From Acidobacteriota bacterium (GTDB lineage Bacteria; Acidobacteriota; UBA6911; RPQK01; JAJDTT01): a stretch of 64,000 nucleotides of DNA. Position 1 is the stretch's first letter. The number at the start of each line of letters is the position of its first letter. This document shows, piece by piece, positions 44,763 to 52,239 of this stretch. The notes under the pieces are model-generated. The model was not told the DNA's origin. It did no database searches and saw only the letters and a program-made list of their open reading frames with translations. The DNA lies in assembly GCA_028874215.1 (NCBI GenBank), contig JAPPLF010000108.1:5730-69729 (forward strand), written 5' to 3'. Made by a program: the position numbers and the translations under genes.

Positions 44763-46895
44763 TCACCGTTGGCGCCTGGATGAACGTCGAGAGCCGGAAC
44801 TGCGGTTGGAAGATCCGGATGATCGGGGCGCGGACCGGACCTGGGAACCGGATGGCCTGCTTCTCGGCGGCGACGGAGCGCGATATGAGGGAGTCGACCT
44901 GGGAGCAGGCCGTGATCGCACCGAGGGACGAGAGCTTGAACGCGGCGAGGACCGGACTGACGGACGCGAGACCGTCCGCTGGGAAGTGGATCTCGACCTG
45001 GAGACGGAGGGCCTGGACTGGTTGCGGGGGGTGCGTCGGGTGACGGACCCTCGCGATCCGGACGAGGACCGGGAGATACTCCGGCTCGGAGAAGAGGGGC
45101 GGGACGATTGCGGAGTCCGGTTCGGAGTGCGGCTGAAGCTCGGGCCGGACCGCCCGCGTTCCCGGGAATCGGGACGCTGCCGGGAGAAGGTTCCCGTTGG
45201 CCCGGTCCGATTGGGACGCGTGACGAACGAAGGCCGGGATGGAGTCCGGCCGCGAGAGCCCTTGGAAACGTTATCGGGAGCGGCGACCGGAGGTTTTGAC
45301 AACTGCCGGTTGCTGCGGTTGGTGAAAGACCCTCCGGATCCGGGCGCGGACCGGGAAAGATTCCGGCTCGGAGCAGTGGAACGGGTCGTCTGCGGCGCCC
45401 GCGTCGGCGTGCGGATGACATTAACTCCGGAACCCCCGCTGCGCCGCGAATCGGACCGTTGCCGAACCGTCGATCGGGCGGGCCCGGATCGGTCGGAACG
45501 GCTCACGGCCGATCTCCGGGATGGGGCACGGACGACCGAGCCTTTGGAACCGCTCCTGGCGACGCCGGAACGCCGGGAACCGGTACCCACGAGTCGATCA
45601 CGAGTTCTGGAAGCCGACCTCGAGGAGCGGACGCCGCTTCTCGAATAGACGGCATTCGGACCCCGCCCGCGTGGACGCTGGAGTTCTCGGGGGAGCCCCT
45701 CCCGGAATCTGCCCACGATGGCGTTGGACGCGACGACTCGGGTCCTTCCTGGTCCTCTTCCCAGATCGCGCCCATGAACGACGGTCAGCCCGTTGGAGCG
45801 GTCTCGAGGATTCCAATTCCTGAATATGTTGTTGTTGACCACGACGGTCGTGTTGCCGCGCCCCCGGCGGCCCCTTCCGTAGTAGCCTCTCGGCGCCCAG
45901 CCGACGTAACCGTTTCCCCAGTAGAAGTCGACGTGAGCCGCATGCCAGCGGTTGAATCCGCCGGGCACCCAAGCCCACCGGCTCCGGGGGCCGTAATAGA
46001 TCCAGCGCCCGTAATGGTAGGGCAGCCAGCCCCAGGGCTCGTAGCTGACCCAGGTCCATCCGCCGGCGAGGAAACACCACCGTCCATGCCGAAACGGCGT
46101 CCATCCCACCGCGACGGCGGGCACCCAGACATGTCCGTGGGAGCCGTAGTGAGTCCAGTGGCCATGACGGTCCAGTGAGTGGACACCCGGATAGTCGACT
46201 CCACCCAGGTATCCGGTGGAACGGCTGCTGACCAGAAGAGCGTCCCGGCGCCCGCTCCAGAGCTCGAAGTCGTCCAGGTCGCGGACCAGCGCCTGGATTC
46301 CGACCTGGCGAGCGTCCAGCAGCAATTCCTGTCCGGTCTCCACTCTTTCTTTCCCGTGCCGGCTGTTGACTTCGGCCCGTCCCTTGTGGACCACCAGGCG
46401 CATGGTGCCGTCGGGATTGACCTGGATCCGGTAGAGTCCTTTCTTGCGGATCCTCATCGTAGCCAGTTCCATGTCCAGATAGACCGAACCGGCATCATTC
46501 ACCCGGAGGATCAGGTCGCCCTGGTGAATCTTCAGAAGGGTCTTTTTCCGGGACAGCTCCGTGAAAAAGACATCGGTTTCTCCGGAGATCCGGACGAAGT
46601 TGCCGTCCCCCAATTCCACCTCGATCCGCGAATCGGGATGAGCGACGATCCGGTCGCCGCTGACCAGCGGAAGATTGAGCGTCACCTCGCTCCAGTCCAC
46701 GTCGCCGGAAGACTCGTAGGCGGCGCGGCCGTCCATGAAGCTGACCCGGGCCGGATGGTCCCGGTCGGCCGATACCCAGGTGGTGGAAAATCCTATGGTC
46801 AGGATCAGGAGCGCGGCCAACGGAACCAGCCGGTCCCCTCGCCACGCCCTCGAGTTTTCGGAAATGCCTACTGGGTTGGATGTTGGTTTATTCAT
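44763..46895 (-). CDS. FecR-domain protein with aromatic-rich repeats and Ser/Arg-rich tail (copy 1), 710 aa
   Basis: A leader with one hydrophobic segment (LVPLAALLILTIGFSTTWVSA) precedes a FecR domain at about residues 80-190 (LPLVSGDRIVAHPDSRIEVE, VRISGETDVFF, GRAEVNSRHGKERVETGQE). Next is a DUF6600-like aromatic section (WTPFRHGRWCFLAGGWTWVS, PWGWLPYHYGRWIYYGP, RWAWVPGGFNRW). The last ~300 residues are low-complexity Ser/Arg, strongly basic, recalling eukaryotic SR tails. Probably exported and bound to a polyanion (LPS, polysaccharide, nucleic acid); FecR domains are also used as peptidoglycan or partner-binding modules. It is a tandem duplicate of 47077-48813. Confidence 0.8.
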   Translation of the reverse strand: MNKPTSNPVGISENSRAWRGDRLVPLAALLILTIGFSTTWVSADRDHPARVSFMDGRAAYESSGDVDWSEVTLNLPLVSGDRIVAHPDSRIEVELGDGNFVRISGETDVFFTELSRKKTLLKIHQGDLILRVNDAGSVYLDMELATMRIRKKGLYRIQVNPDGTMRLVVHKGRAEVNSRHGKERVETGQELLLDARQVGIQALVRDLDDFELWSGRRDALLVSSRSTGYLGGVDYPGVHSLDRHGHWTHYGSHGHVWVPAVAVGWTPFRHGRWCFLAGGWTWVSYEPWGWLPYHYGRWIYYGPRSRWAWVPGGFNRWHAAHVDFYWGNGYVGWAPRGYYGRGRRGRGNTTVVVNNNIFRNWNPRDRSNGLTVVHGRDLGRGPGRTRVVASNAIVGRFREGLPRELQRPRGRGPNAVYSRSGVRSSRSASRTRDRLVGTGSRRSGVARSGSKGSVVRAPSRRSAVSRSDRSGPARSTVRQRSDSRRSGGSGVNVIRTPTRAPQTTRSTAPSRNLSRSAPGSGGSFTNRSNRQLSKPPVAAPDNVSKGSRGRTPSRPSFVTRPNRTGPTGTFSRQRPDSRERGRSGPSFSRTPNRTPQSSRPSSPSRSISRSSSGSRGSVTRRTPRNQSRPSVSRSRSTSQRTVSRPSVRSSPRSSSRPSVRSRPAPRSTPSYRAPSPPRSRPSGSQVRSAPRSSGSSNRSSGSRRSSRRQR

Positions 46896-46942
46896 GATGG
46901 CCTCACATCATTCAGACGGAGTGCATCGCTGCTCGGTTCAAT
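46896..46942 (-). promoter_or_regulatory. Upstream block of copy 1 matching that of copy 2
   Basis: Read on the minus strand, this leader shares ATTGAACCG, the spacing and ATGTGAGG directly before ATG with the region upstream of the 48813 gene. The -10-like position reads GAATGAT here rather than TATAAT, so the copy may be weaker. GTGAGG serves as ribosome site. Confidence 0.5.
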
Positions 46943-46996
46943 TGACCGGTGCAGCGTCTTGGCAGCCAACCTCATCTTGAAATGCCTGAAACGAAA

Positions 46997-47021
46997 ACGG
47001 GCAACCAAGCAGGTTGCCCGT
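46997..47021 (-). terminator. Rho-independent terminator of the second FecR-type gene
   Basis: A 10-bp perfect stem ACGGGCAACC/GGTTGCCCGT (46997-47006 with 47012-47021) with loop AAGCA is followed on the minus strand by TTTTCGTTTC. It repeats the stem and tail of the terminator at 44710-44740, so it was copied with the gene. Confidence 0.8.
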
Positions 47022-47076
47022 GTCTATCCATCGTGATGCCCTTGCGCATCTGAGCGCTATGCAAGCAAGGCTTGAA

Positions 47077-48813
47077 TCAGTTCCGGCTGCGGGAGGTGCT
47101 CCGAGAGCGGGACGCGCCTCCGGAAGATCCGGATTGCCTGGGAGGGGACTGTACCCGTGGGCTGGTCGAGCGGCTGAACGATGGTGCCGATCGGTAAGTG
47201 GGAGTCGTCCTGTTGTAGGTCGGCACCGATGACGGTGTCCGTGACCTGGATCCCGAAGAGGATCGGACCGACGGGCCGGTAAAGGTCGGCGAATCGCCGG
47301 ACCTGGATCGTCTCGAACTCCAGACCGATGGCCTGGATGAATTGCGGCTGCTTCGCGTGGTGAAGGACCCTCTGGAGGCGGGCGAAGTGCGAGAAAAGCT
47401 ACGGCTCGACGACCTTGACCGGAAAGACTGTTGGGCCTGGGTCCGCGTGCCGTCGGTTCCACCTCGGGCGACGCTGGGCCGTCGAGAACCCCCGCCCACG
47501 ACTCCCTCCCGGGAAATCCCGGTGGGCCGGGATGCCGATCTGGAGGAGCGGACGTCACTCCTCGAAAGGGCGGAGCTGCGATTCCAGACACGGGAACGCC
47601 GAAGGTCTCTGGGCAGACCTTTCCGGAGACCACCCACGACGGCGTCGGAAGCCAAGACGCGGGTCCTTGTTGGTTCTCGGCCCAAGTCGTTCCGGTGAAC
47701 GACGGTCAGGCCGTTGGAACGATCACGCGGATTCCGATTCCCCAAGGTATTGTTTGGGCGCACCGTGGTCGGATTTGCGCCTCCGATGCCCCTCCCGTAG
47801 TAGCCTCGGGGCGCCCAGCCGAAGTAGTCGCCTCCCCAATAGAAGTCCACAAGTGCCGGCCGCCATCGGTTGAACCCACCCGGCACCCAGGCCCAACGGT
47901 CCATGGGCCCGTAATAGATCCAGCGTCCGTAGTGGTAGGGGAGCCAGCCCCAGGGTTCATGGCTCATCCAAGTCAGTCCGGTGGAAAGATAGCTCCACCG
48001 TCCGTATCGGAACGGAGCCCATCCCACCGAGGCGTCGGGCACCCAGACGTGCCCGTAACTGCCGGCGTTAGCCCAGTAGCCATGCTCGTCCAACGACTGG
48101 ACCCCGGGGAAGTCAACACCTCCCAGGTATGCGGCGGAACGGCTGCTGACCATCGCGGCGTCACGCTGACCGCTCCAGAGCTCGAAATCGTCCAGGTCCC
48201 GAACCAGCGCCTGGATTCCGATCCGGCGTGCGTCCAGAAGCAACTGTTGCCCCGTTTCCACTCGTTCCTTCCCGTGCCGGCTGCTGATTTCAGCCCGGCC
48301 CTCGTGGACCACCAGGCGGATCGAGCCGTCGGGATCGACTTGGATTCGGTAATGTCCCTTCTGGCGAATCTTGACCGAGGCCTGGTCCAACTCGACCTGG
48401 ATGCGGCCGGCGTCGTTCACCCGCAGGATCAGGTCTCCCTCGTGAAGCCTCAGGATCGTCTGCTTCCGGGACAGGTCAGGGAAGAGAACATCCGTCTCCC
48501 CGGAGATTCGAACGAAGTTTCCATCCCCCAACTCCACCTCGATCCGCGAGCCGGGGTGGCCCATGATCCGGTCGCCGCTGACCAGCGGCAGATTGAGCGC
48601 CACCTCGTTCCAGTCCACGTCACCCGCAGTCTCATAGGCGGCGGTGCCGTCCATGAAGCTGACCCGGGACGGATGGTCCCGTCCGGCAGAAACCCACGAG
48701 GTGGAATTGCCCGCAATCAGGACAAGGAACGCACTCAACAGAGCCGTTCGGCTCCATCGCCGCGCTCTTGAATTTGTGGAACTACCGGTGGGAACCGAGG
48801 AAGGTGTTTTCAT
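47077..48813 (-). CDS. FecR-domain protein with aromatic-rich repeats and Ser/Arg-rich tail (copy 2), 578 aa
   Basis: The layout repeats that of the gene at 44763-46895: hydrophobic leader (LLSAFLVLIAGNSTSWVSA), FecR domain (LPLVSGDRIMGHPGSRIEVE, VRISGETDVLFPDLSRKQTI, GRAEISSRHGKERVETGQQ), aromatic section (WGWLPYHYGRWIYYGPMDRW) and a Ser/Arg-rich basic tail. The tail is about 130 residues shorter, so low-complexity sequence changed length after duplication while the folded domains stayed near-identical. Upstream it has a consensus TATAAT and GTGAGG ribosome site. Likely an envelope protein; partner unknown. Confidence 0.8.
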   Translation of the reverse strand: MKTPSSVPTGSSTNSRARRWSRTALLSAFLVLIAGNSTSWVSAGRDHPSRVSFMDGTAAYETAGDVDWNEVALNLPLVSGDRIMGHPGSRIEVELGDGNFVRISGETDVLFPDLSRKQTILRLHEGDLILRVNDAGRIQVELDQASVKIRQKGHYRIQVDPDGSIRLVVHEGRAEISSRHGKERVETGQQLLLDARRIGIQALVRDLDDFELWSGQRDAAMVSSRSAAYLGGVDFPGVQSLDEHGYWANAGSYGHVWVPDASVGWAPFRYGRWSYLSTGLTWMSHEPWGWLPYHYGRWIYYGPMDRWAWVPGGFNRWRPALVDFYWGGDYFGWAPRGYYGRGIGGANPTTVRPNNTLGNRNPRDRSNGLTVVHRNDLGREPTRTRVLASDAVVGGLRKGLPRDLRRSRVWNRSSALSRSDVRSSRSASRPTGISREGVVGGGSRRPSVARGGTDGTRTQAQQSFRSRSSSRSFSRTSPASRGSFTTRSSRNSSRPSVWSSRRSRSGDSPTFTGPSVRSSSGSRSRTPSSVPTYNRTTPTYRSAPSFSRSTSPRVQSPPRQSGSSGGASRSRSTSRSRN

Positions 48814-48860
48814 GATTGCCTCACATTATACAGATGTCGACAATCTTTGCCCGGTTCAAT
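48814..48860 (-). promoter_or_regulatory. Probable promoter of copy 2
   Basis: On the minus strand TATAAT lies at 48830-48825, twelve bases before the ATG, with GTGAGG between, so the leader would be only a few bases long. TTGAACC lies 23 bases further up, longer than the usual 16-18-base spacing, so the -35 assignment is weak. The block is conserved upstream of copy 1. Confidence 0.45.
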
Positions 48861-48902
48861 CTCGGGACAAAATTTCAACTCGTGTTTCCCGTACCGTTCT
48901 CC

Positions 48903-50009
48903 TCAGCGCGTGAGTTCGTAGGTTCCCTTCAAATGCGAGTCATCCTGGAACCGTTCGATCCAACCACCCGAAACCTGATCCGATTCGAATGAGAATTGGT
49001 CGTGTCTCATCGTCATGGTCACCTCTTCGGCGAAGAAGGGATCCTGGAGAATGTTAAAGGCAAGCCGGAGTTTTCCATTCACCAGTTGCCCGTTGACCAA
49101 GCTGAACTCGGGAACGTCAAAAGCCTCGTCGTCCACTCCCGATATCGACATGTATCCGCGTATGAACACGCCCTCGGCCCAGAGGGCAAGTTCTCCAGTG
49201 GCGTAGTGATCACGGGATTCATTACGGTCATGGAATTCAAGACGAACCGAATAGGTGACCGGCGTTGGATCCAGTGGAAGACTGGAGAACTGTCCGCCTG
49301 AAAACGTGAGTGCTGTTCCGAAAACGAGGGAATCAGAAACTATCTCTACCTTGCCTCCCTCCAAAGTCTGTCCCGGAAAGTGCTCATGAAGGAATCTTGC
49401 CGAGTGAGACGGCGAACCCAGGGTTAAGATCTTCGTGGCTCCCAACGGGTTGCCGTTTGCCGAAAAAAGGGAAAGTTCGACTCTAGCCCGTCTTTCTCCG
49501 CTCAAATCCCCGTTTACGAGGGCGAGGGCAGTCTCCCTGAATTCTTCGAAGGGAATAGACGCGCGGTAGAACTCCTTGGACGGAGAGATGCCGACGCTGT
49601 CGGTCACCCGGCTGCCCTCGCGAATGAGATACGTGAGATTTGCCTCGATGAGATTGTCCAGAAATAGATCTTCGGACAGCAGAATGGCGGCCCCGGCTTC
49701 GAGTTGGAAACAGGTGAGTCGTAGTGTGATTGTGGCCTGGGGTTGGACTTCCAATTCGTATCGGCCGTTGCGAACAGCGTTGCCGTTGACCGTCGGGTTC
49801 CAGGCCAAGCTCTCAAGGTTAACGGTTCGGAACAAGACCAGCTCTCCGACATAGGGATGGGGCCCGCGGTTAGTAAGATTGATGATCGTCTCGTAGCCGC
49901 CTCCCACCACGACTTGTCCAAACGCTACGTCCTTCTTGGGGAGAAAACTCTGCGCCGGGACGACTGCCGCGAAGGCGAGCCAGACTAGTGCGAATCGTAT
50001 TGTCTGCAT
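48903..50009 (-). CDS. Secreted protein of unknown function, 368 aa
   Basis: The start ATG 50009, after GGAGGACTCGAG, gives a signal peptide (MQTIRFALVWLAFAAVVPAQ). The rest is beta-rich with regular strand patterns: FGQVVVGGGYETIINLTNRG, GRYELEVQPQATITLRLTC, ARVELSLFSANGNPLGATK and KVEIVSDSLVFGTALTFSGG. These resemble Ig-like or choice-of-anchor domains found in secreted acidobacterial proteins. I do not recognise a named family. Base composition is less GC-rich than its neighbours (many AT-ending codons), a possible sign of recent acquisition. Confidence 0.65.
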   Translation of the reverse strand: MQTIRFALVWLAFAAVVPAQSFLPKKDVAFGQVVVGGGYETIINLTNRGPHPYVGELVLFRTVNLESLAWNPTVNGNAVRNGRYELEVQPQATITLRLTCFQLEAGAAILLSEDLFLDNLIEANLTYLIREGSRVTDSVGISPSKEFYRASIPFEEFRETALALVNGDLSGERRARVELSLFSANGNPLGATKILTLGSPSHSARFLHEHFPGQTLEGGKVEIVSDSLVFGTALTFSGGQFSSLPLDPTPVTYSVRLEFHDRNESRDHYATGELALWAEGVFIRGYMSISGVDDEAFDVPEFSLVNGQLVNGKLRLAFNILQDPFFAEEVTMTMRHDQFSFESDQVSGGWIERFQDDSHLKGTYELTR

Positions 50010-50085
50010 CTCGAGTCCTCCTGTCGTCACGCTGTTGTTGACGGGATGGCGGGGACAAAGGTTCGATCCCGATTAAAGGAGCTGC

Positions 50086-51132
50086 TCAATACCCGGCCGT
50101 CTTGTTGACGACGTTCCGGAGGGGCCGGCCGGTGGCGAACCGTTCGATGTTGTCACGGATCAGATTCGCGAGCCGAACCCGCGACAGACGGGAGCGGGTC
50201 GCCACGTGGGGTGTGATGATGACGTTGTCCATCTTCCAGAGCGGATGGTCGGCGGGAAGCGGTTCCGGATCGGTGACGTCCAGGCCGGCGGCCAGGACTT
50301 TGCCTGATCGCAGGGCCTCCAGCAGCGCGTCGGTCCGGATCACCTTTCCCCGGGAGACGTTCACCACGTAGACGCCCTCCTTCATGGCGGCGAACTCGGC
50401 GGGTCCCAGCATTCCTTCCGAGGCGGGCGTGTGGGGGACGCAGCTCACCACCACGTCGGCCTCCGGGAGGACCCGGTGCAACTGGTCCGGAGCCACCACC
50501 TCCTCCACGTCACGGCTCAGCGGGATGTCCTTGGGGTCGACGCCCAGGACCCGCATGTCGAAGGCCGCGGCGCGTTGGGCCACCTGGGAGCCGATGCCGC
50601 CCAAGCCGATGATCACCATGGTCTTGCGGCGGAGCTCGATCATGGGCAGCCGGGTCTTCCCGCGCATCCAGTTTCCGCGGTCCATTTCCCGGTCGTACTC
50701 TTTGAGATTCCGGGTGAGGGCGAGCAGCAGGGCGAAGACATGGTCGGCGATCTCGGGTCCCATCATGATCTTGGCGTTGGTCAAGGTGATGTCGCTGTCC
50801 CTCAATTCGGGAATGTGGACGATCTTCTCCACTCCGGCGCTGGTGCTGTGCACCCATCTCAGCTTCTTTCCCTGGCGCAGGATTTCCTGGCCCTTTTGGC
50901 CGTAGGGAAGCCCGATGATGGCATCGCAGTCGGCGATGACGCCGGCAATCCCCCCCTGGCCGGCCGTTACCAGCTCCAGGTTGGGCAGCCGCTTTTCCAG
51001 ATCGGCGAACTGTTTCTTGTCGCCGGCCCCGACCAGGACCCTCACCTTCGAGGCGAGGGCCGGACTCTGACCCTGGGCCACGATCCAGAGCAAGCACAGA
51101 ATCGTTGTCTTCATTGCGAACCGCGTGTGCAT
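50086..51132 (-). CDS. D-2-hydroxyacid dehydrogenase with N-terminal signal peptide, 348 aa
   Basis: A GGAGAAGG ribosome site lies before ATG 51132, which starts a Sec-type leader (MKTTILCLLWIVAQGQSPALA inside the first 28 residues). The catalytic core is complete: the GLGGIGSQVAQRA Rossmann loop, VNVSRGKVIRTDAL (substrate Arg), DVTDPEPLPADHPLW (Glu) and ITPHVATRS (catalytic His). Such enzymes reduce 2-keto acids with NADH in the cytoplasm, so an exported form is unexpected: free NAD is scarce in the periplasm. The divergent aldolase-like gene also has a leader. Family certain, export inferred. Confidence 0.88.
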   Translation of the reverse strand: MHTRFAMKTTILCLLWIVAQGQSPALASKVRVLVGAGDKKQFADLEKRLPNLELVTAGQGGIAGVIADCDAIIGLPYGQKGQEILRQGKKLRWVHSTSAGVEKIVHIPELRDSDITLTNAKIMMGPEIADHVFALLLALTRNLKEYDREMDRGNWMRGKTRLPMIELRRKTMVIIGLGGIGSQVAQRAAAFDMRVLGVDPKDIPLSRDVEEVVAPDQLHRVLPEADVVVSCVPHTPASEGMLGPAEFAAMKEGVYVVNVSRGKVIRTDALLEALRSGKVLAAGLDVTDPEPLPADHPLWKMDNVIITPHVATRSRLSRVRLANLIRDNIERFATGRPLRNVVNKTAGY

Positions 51133-51243
51133 AACCTTCTCCTTGGTGGGATCGAACTTAAAACCTGACGCCGAGCCGGGACACTGAGACCATAATGAGA
51201 CAAACTGTTCAGGAATCAAACCTGGATCGGAGGTGCGACAGCC

Positions 51244-52200
51244 ATGAGGAAATGGACACTGCTGCTGGTAATGACCCTTTTCCCCCATCTGGCCGGCTCC
51301 GGGACCGTCGCCTCTTCTGAAGCGGCCGAATCCCCGAAGCGGATCAACAAGGCCATCGAGCTGCTGGAGCGAGGGCAGCCCATCTACTACACGGGAGGCC
51401 ACGGCGGTTACGAGGAGGGGCGCAAGCTGGCCCGGACCTGGGCCGACTACATCAACTACGAGATGGAGCATGGGTCCTACGACGTGACGGCGCTCCGGAG
51501 ATTCATGCAGGGCCTGGTGGACGGCGGCCCCACCCCCAGCGGACACCGGACGCCGGCCGTGATCTGCACGCTGCCCGTGGGCGGAATCGACGAGGCCACC
51601 ATGAAGGCCAACTACTGGATGGTGCAACAGGTCCTGGCCACCGGCGTCCATGGGATCCTGCTCTGCCACGCGCGGACTCCGGGAGCGGTCCGGGTCCTGG
51701 TCCAGGCCGCCCGCTATCCCTTTCACCGCCAGGGAGTGGGGTCCGCGCTCGAAGAGGGGCTGAGAGGCAGCGGAGGCCAAGGCTACGCCAGCCAGATCTG
51801 GGGGGTCAGAGGGGGCCGTTACCTGGAATTGGCCGATCCCTGGCCCCTGAATCCCCAGGGAGAGATTCTGTTGGGTCTCAAGGTGGAAGACCGGCACGCT
51901 CTGATCAATGCGGAGGGGAGCATTCAGGTGCCGGGGGTGGGATTCGCCGAGTGGGGTCCCAGCGACATGAGATTTTCGTTGCGGGCCACAAAACTCCCGG
52001 GCGAGGAAATCTCCAAGCGGCTGCAAGCGGCCCGGCAACGAGTCTTTGCGGCCTGCAAGTCGGCCGGAGTGGCCTTCCTCAACGGCGTGCGGCCGGATAC
52101 GGTGATCGCCATGATCGACGAGGGCGTCATGATCGGGTCCGGAGGGCAGGAAGCCGCCGAGAAGGGGCGCAAGTACACCAAGCGGAAGATGCCCTGGTGA
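51244..52200 (+). CDS. HpcH/HpaI aldolase-family protein with signal peptide, 318 aa
   Basis: A Sec-type leader (MRKWTLLLVMTLFPHLAGSG) precedes an HpcH/HpaI-like barrel: GILLCHARTPGAVRVLVQAA, ILLGLKVEDRHALINAEG (acidic metal ligand region) and GVGFAEWGPSDMRFSLR (Gly-rich turn and Asp), then AGVAFLNGV. Family members cleave or form 2-keto-3-deoxy sugar acids with a divalent metal. Here both the leader and a ~60-residue N-terminal extension are unusual. The gene is divergent from the dehydrogenase at 50086-51132 across 111 bases, so they may process the same acid outside the cytoplasm. Confidence 0.75.
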   Translation: MRKWTLLLVMTLFPHLAGSGTVASSEAAESPKRINKAIELLERGQPIYYTGGHGGYEEGRKLARTWADYINYEMEHGSYDVTALRRFMQGLVDGGPTPSGHRTPAVICTLPVGGIDEATMKANYWMVQQVLATGVHGILLCHARTPGAVRVLVQAARYPFHRQGVGSALEEGLRGSGGQGYASQIWGVRGGRYLELADPWPLNPQGEILLGLKVEDRHALINAEGSIQVPGVGFAEWGPSDMRFSLRATKLPGEEISKRLQAARQRVFAACKSAGVAFLNGVRPDTVIAMIDEGVMIGSGGQEAAEKGRKYTKRKMPW

Positions 52201-52239
52201 ATTTCGGGCCCGCGCGACTCCGTGCGGCAAAGCGCCGGG

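Noticed and set aside
42769-45648. A 959-codon plus-strand frame opposite the ThDP enzyme and FecR copy 1
   Set aside because: It crosses two genes and a terminator on the other strand and has low-complexity Asp/Arg/Gly sequence; an antisense shadow.
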